A stretch of DNA of 64,000 bases from Theropithecus gelada (GCF_003255815.1 NC_037668.1:11581161-11645160), one strand, 5' to 3'; shown: positions 23,725 to 36,874, counted from the first letter of the stretch. Notes: a model not told the origin generated them from the letters alone. Translations and numbers: made by a program.

Positions 23725-23880
23725 CCTACAGAGTTCTTAACCCTGTTTCCTCATTAAAATCACCTGGGGAGTTTCTACAAAATTACAGGTACTTAGGCCT
23801 CACTCTAACGAATCACTCTTTACATTTAAAAGAAAAAAAAACAGCTCTCCAAGGTTAAGAAAATCTGCAGCTTAAACTAA
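23725..23880 (+). mobile_element. MER5A-like DNA-transposon fragment
   Basis: 'Ttcttaaccctgtttcctca' followed by 'aaaatcacctggggagtttc' is the familiar MER5-type pattern. It begins just where E1/E2 similarity ends. Confidence 0.5.
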
Positions 23881-23966
23881 TCAAACCTCAAGAAGTCCAA
23901 GGTGACCAGGTGCAGTTTCTCTAATCGGAATGTGGGCAGAGGCCCACTCACAGAAAAGTTAGAGAT

Positions 23967-24258
23967 AGCTGGGCATGGAGACTCACGTCTATAATCCCAG
24001 CACTCTGGGAGGCCAAGGTGGGAGGATCACTTGACCCAGGATTTTGAGACCACCCTGGGCAATATAGGGAGACCCCATCTCCACAAAATTAAAAATGTGT
24101 AAAAGTCTAGCCAGGCATGGTGGTGCACACCTGTGGTCCCAGCCACTCCTTAGACTGAGGTAGGAGAATCTCTTGGCCTGGGAAGTTGAGAATTGCGCCA
24201 CTGCACATCAGTATTCTGGGTGACAGAGCAAGACCCTGTCTCAAAAAAACAAAAACAA
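23967..24258 (+). mobile_element. AluJ, plus orientation
   Basis: A degenerate full-length Alu with few CpGs ends 'ccctgtctc' plus an A-rich tail. Confidence 0.88.
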
Positions 24259-24329
24259 GAAAGAAAGAAGGTTAGAGAAAAAAAAATATCTGTCTAAATG
24301 AATAGTATCAGCACTGACTTTTCCCATGA

Positions 24330-24945
24330 TCTGTCTTGCTGCTTGCCAAACTCTGTTCTCCATACAACAGCCTGAGATTTTTTAAAAGTAAAATCAAATC
24401 CTATGTCTCACTTATTTAAAACCTTTCTGTGGCTTCCCATTCATTTACTATACACTCTAAACTGATCTCCAGCTCTCCCGGACACTGAATGATCTGCTGA
24501 ACTTTCCAGCTCCTCACCACTTCCCTTTTACTCATGATGCCCCAGACAGATCAACCTTCCTTCTAGTCCATAAACAAGCAATACTTTCTTGCCTCTGAAT
24601 CTTCACATTTCTCATTCCCTTTACATAAAATGGTGTTCCTCATTTTCTCATGGTTGGCTCTCTGTTGACGTGTAGATCTCAGCTGAACTATCACCTCCCT
24701 AAAGAGGTGAGACTCACTGACCATCCTCTTCCGAATATGCTCTGCTTAACGCATCACATCACCCTGATTCTCCCCTCCTGTTACCAAAACCTGCATTTAA
24801 CTTCTAGTTGTAGATTTTATTGTTTATCTGTACCCTCATAGGGACCTCAGACAGTCTTGCTCCCTACTACATTCCCAAGAGCTTAGAATCATGCCCAAAG
24901 TCATAGAGGGCCTCATAAATATTTATTAAATAAATTAATCCGGGA
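24330..24945 (+). mobile_element. L2 3' end
   Basis: The stretch follows the L2 3'UTR pattern: 'cctttctgtggcttcccatt', 'cagctgaactatcacctccc', 'actcactgaccatcctcttc', then a terminal 'ataaatatttattaaataaa'. Confidence 0.75.
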
Positions 24946-26107
24946 AGGCAAAGCCAGATCAAAATACATCAGCACATCTGGAAAATTATAGCCATCCAAG
25001 GAGGAAAACAGCGAATTAGGATGGAACCCAGCAGAATGGGTCACTACCTAAGCCAACAGACCTGAAAAGTCTTCTATCATTCCTTGACTGGACACTTTTC
25101 TGCATGAATCCACGTCATAGTACAGGTTCACTTTTGCCCATATTAACCCACAGAGCCAGGAGCTGGGTCAAAAGAACATTAGCATGGGAAACACCAAAAG
25201 AGAAAGCAGTCCCACAGCAGACCTGGTAATAACTTTTAAGGCCTATTTGCTTAACCCAAATATATGTATAGGGTGTCTACCACTCACATATTTAGAAAGG
25301 AAAAATGAAGTATGGCCGTACAGCTCTGCTTGCCTATAACTGCAATTCAGAACCCAGAATTAAAAAGAAGTGAACACCCAAACTTTCAAAACAGCACTCC
25401 CTTGAAAAGTTAGTTCATAAAATGTGTGACTCAAAGCCCTCCCTTTGGTTCTTCTCAGAATAAAAGATCTTAAAAGGGAAGATCAGTAATGACTGAAACC
25501 GTCAGTGGATTACAATTTTTTGCACATCCTATATATCTCTAGGAAATAAGTATGGAACTTTGAACTCTGGACAGAAGAGCTATACCTATAAAATGTTTTC
25601 CAACAGAACTCATACTCTCTATCTGTTAAACAGAGCAACACAGTCAAACCAGATGAAAGGAAAATATAAAGCAGGTGTTGTTAGAATACTTGGAAGAGTA
25701 GTGGATAATTTGGAGAATGATGGTCATTGAAAAGAAGCTTAGAAGTCTAAAGTAGATGTCATTGTTAATGGGCTGATAAAAAGAAAAATGAAATTCACCA
25801 TGCTCCCAGTGTTAGGCCTTAATTTTTTATGTAGGTGTCAAATTGTCTGCTGCATTGGTGGCTGATAATTTGAGGCCAAAGAGGGGGGTCTTTACTCTGG
25901 CAGCCAGGATGGAGTGCTTGTGCTGCAAGTTTAGGGACACACTAAGAAAGCACATATCTAGGGGTGACTGGCTGGCTGACACAGCAGCCACAGTTGCATT
26001 ATGGGACAGGATGCCTAGATGACCATGGGCCTTGAAGATGACCTTCAACACCCTTATTTGCATGGCAACATGTGACTTGAAACAAAATGGAAACTTCATG
26101 GTTTAAG
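24946..26107. other. Unclassified sequence between L2 and MLT1
   Basis: I recognise no gene or named repeat. A 90-codon minus-strand open frame (26099-25827) stays open across a fairly GC-rich patch. I can find no family hallmark in it, and flanking frames are closed. Confidence 0.4.
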
Positions 26108-26480
26108 CCGTTTTGTGCTAGTATAACAAAATATACCAGATTGGATAATTTACAAATAACAGAAACTTATTTCTAAAGTTCCAGAGTCTGGGAAGTCCAT
26201 GATCAAGGTGTCAGTAGGTTCCATGTATGGTGAGAGCCCTGTATCTCTTTCCAAGACAGCATCTTGTTGCCACATCCTCTGCAAAAGGTAGACACTGTGT
26301 CCTCATGTGGCAGAAGAATGGAAGGGGTCAGCTAGTTTTCTGAAGCCCTTTTATAAGGACACTTACTCCATTCGTGAAAACCCTGTCCTCATATGTTAAT
26401 CACTTTCTAAAGGCCCCAGCTCTAAACATTATCACATTGGCAATTGAGTTTCAACATGTGAATCTGATTCAGACCATACA
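26108..26480 (-). mobile_element. MLT1-type LTR (ERVL-MaLR), minus orientation
   Basis: Recognisable pieces are 'agtataacaaaatataccag', 'gggaagtccatgatcaaggt', 'gtgtcctcatgtggcagaag' and 'cctcatatgttaatcacttt', in the order expected for an MLT1 LTR read backwards. Confidence 0.7.
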
Positions 26481-27934
26481 AGTTCACGAGATTAAAAAGA
26501 ATATGAGACAAGAGTGATCTTGATACAGCTTAACTCATGCACTGCTACAAGGGGCTTCGGGAATATTTTTTAGTTTGAGTCACAGAGCCAAGGCCAGAAA
26601 GAGCAGAACAAGAAAGAACAGAGAATCAAAGAAAAGCCTAAAATATTCTTTGTCACGCCCTACGATGTGACAGTATTTTATGGCCCATTGGCTAATGTCT
26701 ATTTTGTGCAATGCACTGACCTCCAAGAAAAGTAGCAGAGTTTTCAAATAAGAAATTCAGGGACCCTGAAAGCAAATTAATACTGACTAGCCCAGTTCTT
26801 CACCAGTAAATGAGAAAGGAGATATGTTTATTTTGGTCATATTGGATAGTTTTAGTAGATAGATGGAGGCTTTCTCAATAAAGTACTACAGAGCTAAATG
26901 AATGGGAGAGATTAAAGTCTAAGAAATCTTCTCTTACCCAGTGGTCCCCAAGAACACGGCCTCAGACAGTGGGCAGACTCATCAAGAGCTGTCACACCAG
27001 CCACATCCCACAGCAAATGACCAAACCTAGGCAGACTTTGCTCTCCTCTGCCCTGTTCCCCAGCCCTCATACCCCTGTCATCCATCAGGCATCACCCTCA
27101 CAGACAGTGGGACTTGGTGCCCTTTCTAGAACTTTACTCTTTGGAATTTCCCTTCTAAATCATAGAACTCTTTGTCAAATACCATCCTTCTTAGCCTCGT
27201 TCCATTTGTGTTAAGTTCATAACTGTGGTCTCATGATTCTCCTCACAGCTGAAAAAGATAAGAACATTTCTGTATTAAATTGTTCCTTGTGGTTAAGTAA
27301 ATAAATTTTAAAAGCCTTGAAGATAAGACTTGAAATCAGAGAAAACATAAGTACGATAATGTCTACTCCTCCAAACACCCAATCAGGATCTCACAAATCA
27401 ATTTTTTTCATGCTTTCCTGCTTGTTAGTGATCATGTTGCAACATTTCCCCAAGTTTCCTTTATTACAAGGACTTCAGTGCAGGTGTAGTGGCCCACTTA
27501 AGGTCATCTCTTCAACCATGAAATCACCAGCTGAGGACTTAGGGGAGTCATTAGAGATTGGTTTGTGGTAAGAGTGAAACAAATCACATGAGCATATGGT
27601 ATTAAAATAATGCGGCATACAGACAATGACATTAGCTTGCTTTACAAGAAAATGTAGTAGGAGCTTTCTTTGTATAAATCTACCTGGTCATAACTGTGCT
27701 CCTGGACACACATGTGTGTAATTTTTTAAGCTGCAACTGAGCTCAGAGGGCTAGATCAAAAATTCACCAAGGGAAATGAGCAAGAATATTATCAAGACAA
27801 TACCAAAAAGCTGTTCTCCATTGCTCAGAACATGGGAAAAGGAATGCCTACAGTAAACTGAAGAGATGCATATAAAAATCTCAGAAGGAATCTCTTCAAT
27901 TCTGAAAATGTCTTACATTTGGAATGCAATCTGA
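26481..27934. other. Unclassified gene-free stretch
   Basis: I see no coding region, RNA gene or repeat that I can name. The longest open frames are about 80 codons and lack any feature of a known protein. Confidence 0.5.
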
Positions 27935-28890
27935 TAGAAAGACAGGCGTAAGACCTGAACAGACACCCACCAAAAAAGATACATAGATTACAAAAAAGCA
28001 TATGAAAAGATACTAAACATCATATGTCATTACAGTATTACAAACTAAAAAATACCACTGTACACCCATTAGAATGGTGATAATCCATAACACTGACAAC
28101 ACCAAAAGCCAGCAAGAATGTGGAGCATTAGGAATGCTCATCCATTGCTGGTGGGGATGCAAAATGGTACAGTTCGTAAGGCAGTTTGGCAGTTTCTTAT
28201 AAAGCTATACATATTCTTAACACATTGTCCAGCAATCATGCTCTATTGCATTTACACAAATAAATAAGACACTTATGTCCACATAAAAAAAGTACTTTTA
28301 GGTTAGATCTTTATAGCAGTTTTATTCATGATTATCGAAACTTGGAAGCAGTCAAATCGTCCTTCAATGGTTGAATGGATAGTGGAATATTATTCAGTAC
28401 CAAAAAAGTAAGAGCTATCAAGCCATAAAAGGACATGGGGGAAACATAAATGTATATTACTAGATGCAAGAAACCAAAATGAACAGGCTACATGCAGTGT
28501 GATTCCAAATACATGACATTCTGGAAAAGGCAAAACCTTGGAGACAGTAAAAAGTCAATGGCTGTAGGAGTCAAGATGTACATAGGGATGAATAAGCAGA
28601 GCACAGAGGATTTTTAGGACAGATGATACTAAAATGGTGTTTACATGTCAGTATACATTTGTCAAAATTCAGAGAATGTGCAAGACCAAGAGTAAACTGC
28701 GGACTTTGAGTGATAAAGATATGTCAATGCAAATCAACTGATTGTACAAAATGTACCATTCTGGTGCAGGATGTTGATAGTGGGGGAGTCTGTGTATATG
28801 TGGGAGTGGGAGTATATGAGAACTCTCTGCACTTTCCCTCAATTTTGTTGTGAAGCTAAAACTGTTATAGAAAATAAAGTCTACTTTAAA
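27935..28890 (+). mobile_element. Old L1 (L1M-type) 3' end
   Basis: ORF2 tail and 3'UTR patterns are visible: 'cactgtacacccattagaat', 'catccattgctggtggggat', 'gcagtttggcagtttcttat' and 'gattccaaatacatgacatt'. It is independent of the L1M pieces in the two blocks. Confidence 0.8.
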
Positions 28891-29029
28891 AATTAAATGA
28901 GAAAATATAAGTAAAGCATCTTATATATAGTGAAGGACTCAATTAATATATTAGAGCTCATATGTAGAGCTTTCTATATGCAAGGAGATGTCCCATATGA
29001 CCTCTTGGTCTGATCTCAACTGATTATTC

Positions 29030-29260
29030 CTTAAAATAAATATCTGGAATGAACTTGCTGGGTCAAGTGTGTGAAAGTTTAAAATATTTTGTCAAATACT
29101 CACCAAAAATTTGCATAAACTTACACTTCCACAAATAACACGCCTGTCTCCCCACCTTCCCCAACACATAGAAACTTCAGTGAATCTAACATTTGCTAAA
29201 CCACTTGTAGTTTTCAAACTGAGTTTAACTAAGGGTGAATATTCTTTGTAATGCAAGAGA
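29030..29260 (-). mobile_element. Possible old L1 fragment, minus orientation
   Basis: 'Gaacttgctgggtcaagtgt' and 'cataaacttacacttccaca' resemble a decayed ORF2 region read backwards. It is weak evidence. Confidence 0.35.
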
Positions 29261-29338
29261 AATCCCCAAGGAAAGAAGGTAGCTTGTTGAAAGTATGAGA
29301 GTCTACCTTTTTCTTTTCTTTCTTTCTTTATTTTATTT

Positions 29339-29628
29339 TATTTTTTTTTTTTTGAGATGGAGTCTCCCTCTGTCACCCAGGCTGGAGTGCAGTGGCACAA
29401 TCTCGGCCCACCGCAACATCTGCCTCCTGGGTTCTAGCAATTCTCCTGCCTCAATAAGCTGGGATTACAGGCACGTGCCACCACGCCTACCTAATATTTT
29501 TGCATTTTTAGTAGAGATGGGGTTTCACCATGTTGGCCACGCTGGTTTCACACTCCTGACCTCAGGTGATCCACCTACCATGGCCTCCCAAAATGCTGGA
29601 ATTACAGGTGTGAGCCACTGCACCTGGC
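29339..29628 (-). mobile_element. AluS, minus orientation
   Basis: A T-run and 'gagatggagtctccctctgt' open the element and 'gccactgcacctggc' closes it. It is nearly full length, with small deletions. Confidence 0.92.
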
Positions 29629-30880
29629 ATTTTTTTTTTCTTAAACATCGGAGTTCCAAGAACTCTGGGATTGGCACAAAGTTCTGATTTCCTCAGAAGA
29701 CTCAACTAGTGAAATATCTACTTTCAAGCTCACTTACATAGTTGTTGGAAGATTCACTTCCTCGAAACTTATTGGACCAAGAACCTCAGTTCCCATTTGA
29801 CTGTTGGCTGCCCTCAGTTCATTGCCATATTGTCCTCTCCAGCATGGCAACTTGCTTCATCCAGCCCAATGAGAAACAGGAAATGTAAAATCAAGACAGA
29901 AGTAACAATCTTTTCTATCCTAATCATGGAAATAACATTCCATCATTTTTGTCTTATCATACTGATTAAAAGCAAGTTACTAGGGTCAGCCCACACACAA
30001 GGGAATGAATATGAAGAAGTAGAAATCACTGGAGTCACCTTGGAGGCTGGCTACCATATCATCATTGTCATCCTCTGGAGCACCTGGTTGAATGGTATCT
30101 ATGTGACCTTCCCAAAATAACTGACAAACAGAGAATTAAGTAGGACATGGAAAAGAGATTTTGCTAAAGCCTTCTCCTTCCTCACTCCAAAGGCCTTGCT
30201 GGGAAAGACAGCCAAGTTGAGCTCGTATAAACCAAAAGCTCTGCCCCCAGCTCTCCCTGTAGGGTGGAGGGGATGGCCCATTTTTCCTTACTTCTAAAAA
30301 CTGACTCTTCAAGTACCCTTCAAATACCTGGGATCCTACTCATATCCATGTTTTAGATGGGAGGAAAATTGCTTCTCCTTGGCAAATAGCTTTGGCCTGG
30401 GCAGTGGTCCCAGAAGCACTAAGACATTCAAGAGTCCTTGATTGTTCACTCATCCTTCCTTTCATTATTCAATAAACATTTATTAAGTTTATATTACGTG
30501 TCAGATGTTGTGCAAATTCTTATGGTGATAAAAAGATGCATGAGACACAGGTGCTTTATCGAGTCAAACACTCAAAAATGTTTGAACATTTGCTCTGTAC
30601 AAGGTGCTGAGGATTCATAAAGGCAGCAGTCCAGTTTTAAGACAACACAACAAAAACAAACTCTTGACTCCACTGGCTGTAACACCTTTTTACTGAGATC
30701 TTCATGGCACAACTTCTTGTACAGATGTTTATTAATAGTCACTCTGTTCACATTTTTTTCTGTTCCTCAACACGCAGATGAATTGTGGTTTGGACTTTCC
30801 AATTGAACTTTCAACCCAACAGTTCCTGGAAATTTCTCGTACCAAATTACTTAAAATGTTGTCAAAATCAATAATCAATT
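29629..30880. other. Unclassified ancient repeat-like sequence
   Basis: Part of this (about 29760-30060) has the feel of an old interspersed repeat that I cannot name. I recognise no gene. Confidence 0.4.
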
Positions 30881-31195
30881 ATTTTCCTATTGCATTTGAT
30901 ACGTCAGCAGCATCCAACATAGTGGCCCACACTCTTCTTGAAACACTTTATTTGCTTGACTTTTACAAGGCCATCTCCTCCTAATTTTCCTCCTACCTGC
31001 TACCAACTCCTACTCAGTATATTTAGCTGGTCCCTTCTTCTCTGTTCAACTTCTAAATGTTGATGTATCTATTCCAGGATTCAGTCCAGGAACTTTCCCC
31101 TTTATCCATGACTATTCTTACCATAGCTTATTTCATCTACTCCTGTGCCTTTAAAAATTATTCTATGTTACTCATGTCCAAATTGACCTCTCTAG
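30881..31195 (+). mobile_element. L2 ORF2-end fragment
   Basis: 'Cttcttgaaacactttattt', 'aattttcctcctacctgcta' and 'caacttctaaatgttgatgt' follow the order seen near the end of L2 ORF2. Confidence 0.6.
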
Positions 31196-31691
31196 GACTA
31201 TAACACAAGGGGTGTAATTATCCTAAAGTAACCCAGGAATTTAATAAGCTGGCCTAGAAGAGGGATTTCCTTTTCCCAACATGAGGGGCTGTGCCTACTA
31301 TAGCTCCCTGTACATGGGTGGCTTTCTCCCCTAAGAAAATGGAAACTCTTTGCATGAGGCCCAAGGACTCTAGATGCTGGGCAGTTGAGTTTCCCAGACA
31401 ATCTTGTGAACGGTTGGCACCTAAATCCAGACTGTTTCACACAAACAGCCTGTGTGTTCCTCCATTGTTAAAGCTGTGTCCTTGTGCTTACATGACAAAA
31501 AAAAAAAAAAAGTTATAATAAGGGAGACCAGTGTTCCTATACTGGAATGCAGATTTCCATTGTGAGCCCATCATTTCCTGACCATTTATGCCTTAGCATA
31601 AAATAGGATAGAGAAATCATGCTGTCTAATCTTTTTCTGATCAGTAATATTTGCGAGTTTTCCTAATATAGCATTTTGTTGGCCTCGTACA
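31196..31691. other. Left flank of block 2, unclassified
   Basis: I see no gene. The stretch holds a 15-base A-run near 31497-31512. It is the DNA immediately beyond the 3' end of the GAPDH retrocopy. Confidence 0.45.
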
Positions 31692-32945
31692 TACAGGGGA
31701 CTTTATGGATGGTACAGGACAAAGTAGGGTTCCCTAGGCCCCTCCCTCTTCAGGGGATCTGCATGGAAACTGTGAGAAGGGGAGATTCTCAGTGTGGTGG
31801 GGGACTGAGTGTGGCAGAGACTCCCCAGCACCTGAGGGCCTCTCTTTTCCTCTCATGCTTTCACTGGGGCTGGTGGTCCAGAGGTCTTACTCCTTGGAGG
31901 CCGTCTGGGCCATGAGGTTCACCACTCTGTTGCTGTAGCCAAATTCATTGTCATACCAGGAAATGAGCTTGAGAAAGTGTCATTGAGGGCACTGCCAGTC
32001 CCAGGATCAAAGGTGGAAGAGTGGGTGTCAATGGCTACGTTGGAGGAGACAACCTAGTACTCAGTGTAGCACACGATGCCCTTGAGGGGACCCTCTGATG
32101 CTGCTTCATTACCTTCTTGATGTTATATTTGGCAGGTTTTTCCAGATGGCAGGTTACGTCCATAACCAACATGTTGGTGGTGGGTGCATGGAAGGTCATG
32201 CCAGTGAGCTTCCTGTTCAGCCCATGGATCTCATTGCCCACAGTCTTGACAGTGCCAGTAGATGCAAGAATGATGTTCTGGAGAGCTCTGTGGTGATGAT
32301 GCCACAGTTTCACGAAGGGGCATCCACAGTCTTCTCTGTAGCAGTGATAGTGTTGACTGTGGTCACAAATCCTTCCAATATGCCAAAATTGTCATGAATG
32401 ATCTTAGCTAGAGGTACTATACAGTTGGTGGTACAGGAGGCATTGCTGATGTTCTTGAGGCTGTTTTCATACTTCTCATGGTTCTCACCCATTACAAACA
32501 TGGTGGTATCAGCAGATGGGGCAGAGATGTTGACCCTTTTAGCTCAACCCTGCAAGTGATCCCCAGCCTTCTCCATGGCAGTGAAGACACTGGTGGACTC
32601 TATGATGTACTCAGTTCCAGAATCACCCTATTTGATTTTGGTGGGATCTAGCTTTTGGATGATGGTGGTGGGATTTCCATTGATGACAAGCTTCCTGTTC
32701 TCAGCCTTGATGGTCCCGTGGAATTTGTCATAGGTGGACTCATACTGGAACATGTAGACCATGTAGTTGAGCTCTATGAAGGGGTCACTGATGGTAACAA
32801 TATTCACTTTATCAGTGTTATAAGTAGCCCTGGTGACCCAGCACCCGAATAAAGCCAAATCTATTGACTTATGCCTTCATTTTCACCATGGTGCATCAGG
32901 GATGTGGCTGGCTCTGCACAAAAAGATGACACTGTCTGTCAAATG
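31692..32945 (-). pseudogene. GAPDHP: GAPDH processed pseudogene, near full length (copy B)
   Basis: On the minus strand this retrocopy has GAPDH 5'UTR (about 32945-32890), an ATG at 32889, intronless coding sequence to the stop at 31889-31887, and most of the 3'UTR down to about 31692. Recognisable pieces include LNYMVYMFQYESTYDKFHGT, the active-site region ISNASCTTNC with its cysteine, HDNFGILEG and VTCHLEKPAKYNIKKV. Lesions include an early TAA and at least three changes of frame (near 32640, 32510 and 32310), so no protein is possible. No poly-A tail is visible at the 3' end. Copy A (4301-5017) lacks the part below about 32240 because of the junction with D0. Confidence 0.96.
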
Positions 32946-35282
32946 GGAGAAGCAAAAAGCTACAGCATATTATTTAACCCATAATTATCATACTGAGAAA
33001 TTCTTCACACACTCAGATGCCAATAGGTGGTGACTCAGATGAGCATCACTTGACATAGCATGCTGACTTTCCCTGAGCATGTGGACAATTCAGTTGTCTC
33101 ATTATTGCTTGGTTAAAAGACTATGCTTTTCCCCCATTGAATTTAGTATTGTTAAAATCAATTGGCCATATGAATCCAGGCCATTAACACAGACATACAC
33201 AAAAATTCCCTCATAATAAATTATAGGCTTAAATGTAAAGGCTAAATTATACACCTCTTAGAAGAAAACATAGATTAGCATATTCATGATCTTGAATTAG
33301 GCAAAAACCCAACTTTTCCTGGTTAAAAAAAGAGTTTAAAAATGAGACACGATCAAAACTAAAAATGTTGCACTTAAAGACATCAAAAGAAAATGAAACG
33401 ATGAGCCACAGACTGAGAAAAAAAAATCGAATCATATGTTTGATAAAGGACTTATATCCAGGGTATAAAATATACTTACATCTGAACAATGAAAATATAA
33501 ATAACCTAATTTTATAAATGGGCAAAATATATAAATCGCCATTTCACCAAAAAGGTGTAGGAATGGCCAATAAAGTACAAGAAAAGATAGCATCATCAGT
33601 GAGCAGGGAAACGCAAATCGAAACTACAATGAGACACCACTTCTTACCCATTAGAATGCTATAATATAAAAGAAGGACAGAAACAACTGGAGGAAGTGAA
33701 AAAACAATGATGTGGAAAACTGAAACTACTCATGCCTTGTTGATGGGACATGTAGTCATGTTGAAAACCAGTTTGGCAGTTTCTTAAAAACTTTGAAGAT
33801 ACATTTACCATATGACCTAGCACTTTCACTCCTAGTTCTTTACCCAAAAGAAATAAAAACCTACGTCCACACAACACATGAATGTGAATATTCATAGCAG
33901 CTTTATCCATAATAGTCCATAAAGTGGAAACATATCAAATATTGATCAACAGGTGAATGAACAAACAAATGGGAATTATCAATACAATTTAATAGGATTT
34001 GACACCTAAAAGGAATGAAATATTGATATGTGCTACAACATAGATAAACCACAAAAGTGTATTAAGTTAGGTGAAAGAAGACAGATACAAAAGAGCACAT
34101 ATTGCATGATTCCATTTATGTGGTGTCCAGGAAAGGCAAATCTCTAGAGTCAGAAAGTCATTACGGGTTGCCTTGAGTTGGGGAGTGGGAATAAAAGGTG
34201 GCAACTGATAAGCATGAGGGATGTTTTAGGAATGATAGAAATGTTGCAAAACAGGAGCATGGTGATGGTCATACGTGTCTAAAATTTTACTAAAAATAAT
34301 TGAACTTTACACTTAAAAAAGGTGAATGTTACGATATGTCAATTATACCTTAGTAAAGCTGTTTAAAAACAAAAAAGTTCAGTAGTGTGGGCCCCATCAG
34401 TCTTGCCTTTTGTTTAATTTCTCACTTTCTTTAGGGCTTATATTTATTGCTTCCACTCAGAGACTCCAAGAGACACCGGCTGAAATCTATCAGCCTCCAG
34501 AACTCTCAACAGCTGAGGGAATGACCGGCCCCACCCTTAAGGCGATGGGGGATACATAAGATGCATTCCAGCATCTGATACAGCAGACAAAGGCATGCGA
34601 TGCACCTGGGTGATTTCAGATAGCGCTCCACAAGTCTCAGCAAGACCCAGGGCCTGTAGCTAGTTCCGATAACTTCAGAGAACTAGCTACTACATCTTGC
34701 AGCACACGGCCAACCTTTCCTAGGCAAGTGGGTTTGAAGCATTGGTAGTCAGGTCCCAAGTAGCAGATGAATGTCTACAACACAGGAGGTGGGCAAGACC
34801 CAGAGTGGGGTTTCAAACCAAACCATTTGTCGAGTATTATTTCCAGCAACTGCAAAAAGCATTCTTTTCACGTGCTTATGGCATTTTCACCAACATACAC
34901 TATTTGCTGCACCATAAAATAAGTCTCAATATATATCCAAGAATCAAAATCATATGGAGTATATGCTATGGCCACAATAGTATGTAATTAGAAATCTGTA
35001 ACAATAAGATATCTAGAGCGTTGGGCACGGTGGCTCAAGCCTGTAATCCCAGCACTTTGGGAGACCGAGACGGGCAGATCACAAGGTCTGGAGATCGAGA
35101 CCATCCTGGCTAACACAGTGAAACCCCGTCTCTACTAAAAATAGAAAGATTAGCCGGGCACAGTGGCGGGCGCCTGTGGTCCCAGCTACTCGGGAGGCTG
35201 AGGCAGGAGAATAGCGTGAACTCGGGAGGCGGAGCTTGCCACTGCACTCCAGCCCAGGTGACAGAGCTAGACTCTGCCTCAA

Positions 35283-35325
<43 letters not shown>

Positions 35326-36780
35326 AAGATATCTAGAAAGCCCCCAATCTTAGAAAACAAGCAACATACTCTAAATAACACTTTGGTCGTAGACGAACTC
35401 ACAAGAAAAAGTTTAAAACATCGTTAACTGAGTGAAGATGACCCAGCGCCTCAAAATGTGGGACGCAGCTGACATAGTGCTTAGAGAGAGACTGACAACT
35501 TTCAATGCCTATAGTGGAAATGAGCAAAGGAGTAAAGTCAATTTTCTATGCTTTCATCATAAGAACCCTGAAAAAGAAGAGTAAAATAAACCCAAAGTTA
35601 ATAACTATAAGCCAATAATAAAGAAAATCATGAAATAAAAAATGAGCAAACAATAGGGACAATCAGTGGTCAAGTTTTCTGTACTCCATGTACAAAACTT
35701 CATTTCAGAATGATTTTGCATTTAAATATATATCCAGAACCACAGAAATCTTAAAAGAAAAAATTAGGAAAAGATGGGAATAAAACAAGAATAAAAATCA
35801 GAAAGTAGTTGCCTACCAAGTAGGTTGGGTACAGTGCGAGGAATTAACTAAGAACTTCTTTCCAAGAAGAAAATGGCCTGTGTTTTTTTGGGTGGTACTT
35901 ATGTGGGCATACATAACTGTCAAGTTTCACTGAACTGAACACTTGAGATCTGGGCAGTTTAATGAATATAAATTACATTTTTTTAAGAAAATAAAGTGTC
36001 TCGGGAGCTTATGGTGGGTAAATTTAGGCAGTTCTAATGCATAGGCTTCAGCAGCACTCACAGCATGTTCAGTTCAGGAATTTGCTGAAAATGGTTTTGC
36101 AGTCAAAAATATGGGATACATTCAAACATCTCTGACAAGAGTTATTGGGGCAAACAACTACAAATCTCCACTCTTGTGGTACAAGCCATATTATTAAGCA
36201 GTTACCAATAGATAGCTTTCCTTCAATGCTGTTCTTCATCTAGCAACCCAGAGCTCTTCAGGGGAAAAATTTCAATTGAGGTTTTGGATGTATTCAGTAG
36301 GAAAGAAAGTCACCTCACATAAAACTAAGTGATTGGAGACGTCACCATTGCAAATTTCTAAACTTTGCAAGACAGCAGCAACATTTCAAATGCCACTCAG
36401 ACAGGAAATAATGGGCTCATATGGATTTCCCTCCAAACATATTTACTGCACAAAGGCAAAGTTCACATTGTACTTGGAGATTTCTCCCAGTCTAGTTTAA
36501 CTTCACAGATTGCAGATACCAGACAGCTGGTATCAACTGACCAGTGTCCTGTTAAGGCTACGCCTAAGACTCTTTACCACAGTCTTTTCCACAGACTCTT
36601 TACCACACACTTTCCCACTTACTCCTTTTCGAAGAGTAGCCTTAGGATTGGATTTCTCCTCCTGTTCCTGGGAAGAATTAGAGATGTAACCTAAAGGTCA
36701 CTATTCTTCTGAGAAAAAGAATGCTTGAGGAGGTGGGAGCAATGAGTATGTGGCAGTTCAGAGTGATAAGGGGCAAGCCA
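32946..36780 (+). repeat. Block 2 upstream segment (L1M pieces, paralogous to 5018-8560)
   Basis: Old L1 3' sequence (33105-34375), an unclassified spacer (34376-34795) and L1 ORF2/3' pieces (34800-36000) align in order with block 1. The only large difference is an AluY at 35018-35325. Positions 36000-36780 are the 5' flank of HSD3B copy 2 and contain a private 15-bp direct repeat (36567-36581 and 36593-36607). Confidence 0.8.
35018..35325 (+). mobile_element. AluY with (ATAA)n tail, private to block 2
   Basis: The 12-base flank aagatatctaga is repeated at 35006-35017 and 35326-35337, and the empty site is seen in block 1 near 7117. The right arm lacks about 16 bases between 'gagcttgc' and 'cactgcactcc'. 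The tail is an ATAA tetranucleotide run rather than pure A. Confidence 0.93.
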
Positions 36781-36790
36781 GGAGCCACAG

Positions 36791-36821
36791 AGCATAAAGC
36801 TCCAGGGCTGCCTTAGGGGAT
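36791..36821 (+). promoter_or_regulatory. TATA-like core promoter, HSD3B copy 2
   Basis: 'Agcataaagctcc' lies about 25-30 bases upstream of the inferred exon 1. It is better preserved than in copy 1. The role is inferred from position. Confidence 0.4.
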
Positions 36822-36874
36822 GAAGTGACCAGCACCCTGACTCTTCTGTCCAGCTTTTAACCATTTAACTAATG
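36822..36874 (+). pseudogene. HSD3BP: Inferred non-coding exon 1, HSD3B copy 2
   Basis: The boundaries are placed by alignment with copy 1 and a GT donor at 36875. This is tentative. Confidence 0.4.

Noticed and set aside
34376..34795. Possible separate retrocopy in the spacer between L1 pieces
   Set aside because: No protein family could be read in any frame in either block copy.
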